A stretch of DNA of 64,000 nucleotides from Denticeps clupeoides. Lineage: Eukaryota; Chordata; Actinopteri; Clupeiformes; Denticipitidae. The stretch is from contig NW_021629689.1 of assembly GCF_900700375.1 (NCBI RefSeq), forward strand, positions 62,001-126,000. Reading direction: 5' to 3'. Below the pieces are notes generated by a model, which did no database searches, was not told where the DNA came from, and saw only the letters and a list, made by a program, of their open reading frames with translations. This document shows, piece after piece, positions 60,392-64,000 of this stretch (positions within the stretch are counted from its first letter, which is position 1; every line of letters begins with the position of its first letter). The position numbers and the translations under genes were made by a program.

Positions 60392-60580
60392 CTCTAATAT
60401 TCAAGTAAAATAATTTCAAATTCAGTTTTGATCATTCAAATGTACACAATTCACATTCAAATAGTTTTGTCATAATATTAGCTCTAATATTCAAGTAAAA
60501 TAATTTCAAATTCATTTTTTTCAGTTTTGATAATTCAAATGTACACAATTCACATTCAAATAGTTTTGTCATAATATTAG
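60392..60580. repeat. Two-unit tandem repeat of 90-98 bp
   Basis: The segment beginning CTCTAATATTCAAG at 60392 recurs at 60482 with the same order of motifs (TTCAAATGTACACAATTCAC, TAGTTTTGTCATAATATTA). The second unit is longer by a short T-rich insertion. Confidence 0.8.
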
Positions 60581-60771
60581 CTCCATATTTGTGCGGCATA
60601 TCTTCTGAAAACCAAATATGAGACACCTTTGGAGAACGGTTTGTTCATAAAACAGTGTTACGATTAGTTTTTGTGTGGCATATCATCTGAAAACCATAGA
60701 TGAGACACCTTTGGAGAAAGGTTTGTTCATAAATCAGCATTATGATTAGTTTTATTTTGGCATGGAAAAGT

Positions 60772-60776
<5 letters not shown>

Positions 60777-60806
<30 letters not shown>
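60777..60806. repeat. (TG)n microsatellite
   Basis: Fifteen uninterrupted TG dinucleotides inside the degenerate 1-kb repeat. Confidence 0.95.
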
Positions 60807-60808
<2 letters not shown>

Positions 60809-61821
60809 CAGGTTATGTCCTGTGTCAATGGTGTGATGCTTCCTACATACCATTATGTGATGTATCTTTTGGAAAATGACTGATGGGATACCATATTCAG
60901 TAAGTATATTAACAGTGTTTGCATTGTATTAAAATTAGTATTGTGTTTAGTATGTGTTTAACACTGAAACAATAGGTTGAGTAAATCCTTGAGTGAAAAA
61001 CAAGGTTTCTGTTTTAAAAGATAGTCTAAGGGTGTGTGAACTGTGGGTCTGTGTCATTGATATGAGGGGTTCGTAAACCACCAACAATGGTCATTTTTGC
61101 AAACATCAGTTTCAAGCGAGCACTAAATAGTAGTTGGTTATCTGCTGGGTGGTGAAGATCTTGTTACTGCCAATGAGGAGCGGTCACAAGCTGGGATAGT
61201 TTCAGAGGAAATTAACATTGTTAATAAATGTAGGATTTTATTTTCTGAAAAGAATCTTGAAAAAAAAAATTCATGTTCATAAATATATCAGTTTGATAAA
61301 CAAAAGTCTGTGAATGGTTCAACTAAATAAAAATGAGAGTTTATTAACGTTTTGTGTGTCATATCATCTGAAAACCATAAATGAAATACCTCTGGCTTGT
61401 TCATAAAACAGCGTGACGATTAGTTTTATTTTAGCAAGGAAAAGAAAAGTCTGTTTTTTATTTGAAGTTACTTGATAATAATAATAAAAAAATCATGTCT
61501 AAAATATATATATGTCTGATGTGAACTACAACAACTACAAAAAGTGGTTAGAAGTGTGTAGGTATATTTTTCAATATTATCATTACATAATCCAAAGTGG
61601 AAAAAAAAAACATAATTAAAAAGAATAGTGGTTTAAAAACGTTTTAAAGTAGGATTTGAGAGTTTTTTTTTCATGTTCATAAATATATCAGTTTGATAAA
61701 CAGAAGTCTGTGTGTGATTCAATTAAATAGAAATTATAGTTTGTTAACGTTTCTGTGAGAAAGGTTTGTTCATAAAACAGTGTTATGATTAGTTTTATTT
61801 TAGCAAGAAAAAGAAAAAGTC

Positions 61822-61843
61822 TGTGTGTGTGTGTGTGTGTGTG
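61822..61843. repeat. (TG)n microsatellite
   Basis: Eleven TG dinucleotides followed by CGCG, at the equivalent place in the next copy of the 1-kb repeat. Confidence 0.9.
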
Positions 61844-62013
61844 CGCGTGCCAGTGATGTGATGCCTCCTACATACCATTGTGTGATGTATCTTTTGGAAA
61901 AACGACTGAATGTGTTGTATATTTAAAATAAGTATTGTGTTTAAACTTGTTTTTCTTTAACTAGAAATCCTTTTAAACCATATATCATTAAAATATGGTT
62001 TTAAAAATAGTCT

Positions 62014-62015
<2 letters not shown>

Positions 62016-62045
<30 letters not shown>
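62016..62045. repeat. (GT)n microsatellite
   Basis: Fifteen GT dinucleotides following TAGTCTAA. Confidence 0.9.
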
Positions 62046-62046
<1 letters not shown>

Positions 62047-62571
62047 AATATGAGACTCTGCAAGGTGTCGGGGAAGAATGTGAGATGAAACCGGGAAGGG
62101 AAGTGCGGTGGGGAAAGGGATGGCTTTGGGAGAAATGGGGTCATAAGCCATTAGCAATGGCCATAGTTGTAAACAAGTGATAAGACATCTGTTTTAAAAG
62201 TTAGTCTAAGTGTATATGACATCTGTAATGTGACACAAGGGAGAGAGCGATAGACTGGGGCGAGAAGGTGCTGTGATGCTTCCTACATACAAAATGGGAT
62301 TCTACCATATTCAGTCAGTATATGAATAGCGTATGCGTTTGTATTTTTAAAATAAGTTTGTGTAAGTATTGTGTTTAAACGTGTTAAACACTGAAACAGT
62401 AGGTTGAGTAAAACCATACACTTAAAAATAAGGTTTCTGTTTTAAAAGTAGAGCTATACCGGTTTATGACCTCTCCCACAACAGCCATAGTTTGTAAACA
62501 AGTGATATGACATCTGTTTTTTTAAAAGCTTGTATAAGTGATTATATGACATCTAAGACTGTGAGAGGATG

Positions 62572-62686
62572 CGCTGGGTGTCCAAGGGTGAGAGAGGGGA
62601 GAGGGAAGGAGGTCATAAATTACGTGCTGGTTGTCCAGGTGGAGAAGGGGAGAAGGTAGAAGGGTAGGAGGTCATAAATCATGCGC
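62572..62686. repeat. Two-unit purine-rich tandem repeat (about 52 and 63 bp)
   Basis: Both units read as a CGCTGG/GTGCTGG start, TTGTCCA or TGTCCA, a GGAGAGGG-type purine run and AGGAGGTCATAAAT. They differ by several substitutions and short gaps. Confidence 0.7.
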
Positions 62687-62799
62687 TTTTTCCTTATGCT
62701 GATATGTCATCAATCATTTTTGACATAAAGTATATTTTAATCATTACTTATACAGATACATATTTATGTTATTTTTTTGTGATGCTATTACCTTCTGCT

Positions 62800-62872
62800 T
62801 CTGTCACTTTCTGCCGTGACAAGTGCAATTTCCCACTTGTGGGACTAATAAAGGTTTATCTTATCTTATCTT
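62800..62872 (+). mobile_element. Retroposon 3' tail (LINE or SINE) with (TTATC)n end
   Basis: GTGCAATTTCCCACTTGTGG followed by GACTAATAAAGG and TTATCTTATCTTATCTT is a very common 3' end of teleost retroposons. Only the tail is recognisable; no coding part is upstream. Confidence 0.55.
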
Positions 62873-62960
62873 GCACTGGGACTGCTGTACAGGACCTCAA
62901 TTTCGTCGTGCTGTAGTACTAAGTATGATTGTGCAATGACAATAACGTCTTTAAACTTAA
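62873..62960 (+). mobile_element. Second retroposon-like 3' tail
   Basis: The motifs GACCTCAATTTCGTCGTG and GTGCAATGACAATAACG resemble the 3' ends of other fish retroposons (AATTTCGTTGT...CAATGACAATAAAG type). Family not determined. From 62961 to about 63229 I see nothing recognisable. Confidence 0.4.
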
Positions 62961-63229
62961 ATTTTCTCTGGCATTAGATTGAACAATGAAAGTCTCAGAA
63001 ACGTCAATTTGCACATGTCAATAAATGTTTTTGTTCGGACTCAATCGATTAAAAGTGATTAGTCACTAATAGGGCTTGCCATGATGCATATTTAAAACTA
63101 TTTTCAATTTGTTACTTTTAAAAGCTACTTAAAATACAGAGACTTTTCCCGTCCACGTCGAATGGTGTAATATCATGCAATTTAAAGGGAATAAATTGGA
63201 TAATGAATCCAATGAGTGGATGCAAATTT

Positions 63230-63385
63230 TTCGACCAATGGTCTCCATGGCAACAGGTCAGTAACGGTCAGTCCGATTAATCAACGTGCTCCACTTCCAC
63301 AACTCTGGTCGACCCGAAGCGGTTTACCTGCGCCAACAAAGCGAGACTGCGAGCGGGTCTGCAGATCCTCCCAGACGTTGAGGTA
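63230..63385 (+). promoter_or_regulatory. Weak candidate for a host promoter and non-coding first exon
   Basis: GACCAATGG (a CCAAT box) at about 63232 is followed by GTCTCCATGGCAAC at about 63241, close to the RFX X-box palindrome with one half-site (GGCAAC) intact. GC content rises between 63270 and 63380, and GACGTTGAGGTAAAG near 63374 could be a splice donor. There is no ATG-led ORF in this putative exon. Inference only; the repeat-rich neighbourhood argues for caution. Confidence 0.2.
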
Positions 63386-63485
63386 AAGCAGACTGTGATT
63401 TGTTCTGGAACTGTCTCTGGAACGTACTCAGCTCTTAGTGATGGCACACAGTTTCACGGTTAGAACTCTGTCAGGTTCTACAAGT

Positions 63486-63695
63486 GAAAGTGAAGTGATT
63501 GTCATTGTGAAACACCGCAGCACAGCACACAGTGACACGGTGAAACGTGTCCTCTGTATTTAACCGTCACCCTTGGTGAGCAGTGGGCACCATGACAGGC
63601 GCCCAGGGAGCAGCTTGTGGGGACCGTGCTTTGGACCAGGGGACCTTGGTGGTTCGGCATCCACACCTGCAACCTTCCGATTACGGGGCCACACT
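63486..63695 (-). mobile_element. 5'-truncated tRNA-derived SINE
   Basis: On the minus strand the element runs from GGCCCCGTAATCGGAAGGTT (part of a tRNA-like head) through a degenerate box B region to a body with GGCGCCTGTCATGG and ACCAAGGGTGACGG, ending in GTTTCACAATGACAATCACT. I recall this body-and-tail pattern as a widespread fish SINE, with intact copies carrying box A (TGGCCTAGCGGTTAAGG) that is missing here. The box B is too degraded to promote transcription. Nothing recognisable in 63386-63485 or 63696-63863. Confidence 0.6.
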
Positions 63696-63863
63696 TGGAC
63701 CTTGTCGCCATATCGTAATACAGCTAAAAAACTCAATGTTGCAGGTGAGAACTTAAACAGACCAATCAGGACATGAGAAGAATCATGTCTAGCTGCCCTA
63801 AATAGATATTTCATACAAGACACAGTTAGAAATGATGATGAGCACTTTATTACACCGTGTCAT

Positions 63864-64000
63864 ATTTACAATTACGGCATTTGGCAGAGCGACTTACAAC
63901 GTGCTTTCAAGTTACCATTGATGAAGAGATCAATTCCGGTTCACTAGGACCCCCAACTATGAATACAATCTTTTTATTCATTCTGTTGTAGATTCTGTAC
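63864..64000. repeat. Interspersed repeat fragment of common teleost type
   Basis: TTACAATTACGGCATTTGGC followed by AGAGCGACTTACAACGTGC is a segment found in many fish repeats, and a relative of it (GGCAGACGC...AAAGCGACTTACAA) occurs in the LINE 3' UTR at 6906-6939. It continues past the window end. Confidence 0.5.

Larger units (their letters stand above)
60590..62550. repeat. Degenerate tandem repeat of about 1 kb built of several motif blocks
   Basis: Blocks recur in the same order: GTTTGTTCATAAA...GATTAGTTTTATTTT (60638, 60721, 61398, 61765), then a GT microsatellite (60777, 61822), then TCCTACATACCATT...GATGTATCTTTTGGAAAA (60841, 61867, partial at 62280), then AGTATTGTGTTTA (60939, 61931, 62367) and CTGTTTTAAAAG/TAGTCTAAG (61009, 61992, 62189, 62434). 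At least two full and two partial copies are present. No coding potential. Confidence 0.65.

Noticed and set aside
62704-62916. 70-residue open frame near retroposon tails
   Set aside because: It crosses two retroposon 3' tails with low-complexity content; no signature.
63640-63695. A host tRNA gene
   Set aside because: Only part of a tRNA-like head is present, with degraded box B and no box A, and it is attached to a SINE body.
63502-63823. Open frames of 67-87 residues
   Set aside because: They fall in a SINE and its flank; the translated peptides have no family features.

Overview
The window looks like a ray-finned (teleost) fish genome. The evidence is a vertebrate-type 5S rRNA gene, an L2/CR1-like LINE, a tRNA-derived SINE in a pattern I recall from otocephalan fishes, Ty3/Gypsy elements of fish type, and AT-rich flanks with GT microsatellites. 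I cannot fix the species. There is no sign of bacterial genes, and I find no convincing host protein-coding gene.

About 80% of the window is 5S ribosomal DNA. The unit is 263 bp: a 120-nt 5S gene plus a 143-bp spacer. Array 1 (1-5834) is on the minus strand with 22 gene copies. A unique stretch of about 490 bp (5835-6325) separates it from array 2 (6326-52603) on the plus strand, so the two arrays are head-to-head and transcribe away from each other. Array 2 has 161 near-identical units in exact register (first gene 8999-9118, last 51074-51193). Decayed or partial copies lie on both sides (6326-8846 and 51337-52603). A total of about 196 5S genes and fragments can be placed. The consensus gene keeps its TATA-like upstream element and internal promoter. 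It differs from the usual vertebrate 5S in helices II, III and IV, in box A and box C, and in having no T4 run directly at its 3' end.

The array edges carry insertions. A 5'-truncated LINE (6883-7782) sits at the 3' end of an edge 5S gene. An LTR sits inside another 5S gene, and that LTR with its 5S flank has been duplicated with a 920-bp period (51684 and 52604). The second LTR copy heads a broken Ty3/Gypsy element (52604-57941) whose integrase lies upstream of its reverse transcriptase, the Gmr1-like order. It is joined, through 22 bp matching the 5S spacer, to the 3' part of a second Gypsy element with the ordinary order (57964 to about 59996). Both are fossils.

The right end (60.0-64.0 kb) is AT-rich and non-coding. 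It holds degenerate tandem repeats, GT microsatellites, retroposon 3' tails, a SINE, and one weak candidate for a host promoter with a non-coding first exon near 63.2-63.4 kb.

The main biological unit is therefore a large, actively homogenised 5S gene cluster of a structurally unusual 5S type. Its A/G variant at gene position 103, its tandem 10-unit higher-order block and its decayed edges record unequal exchange.
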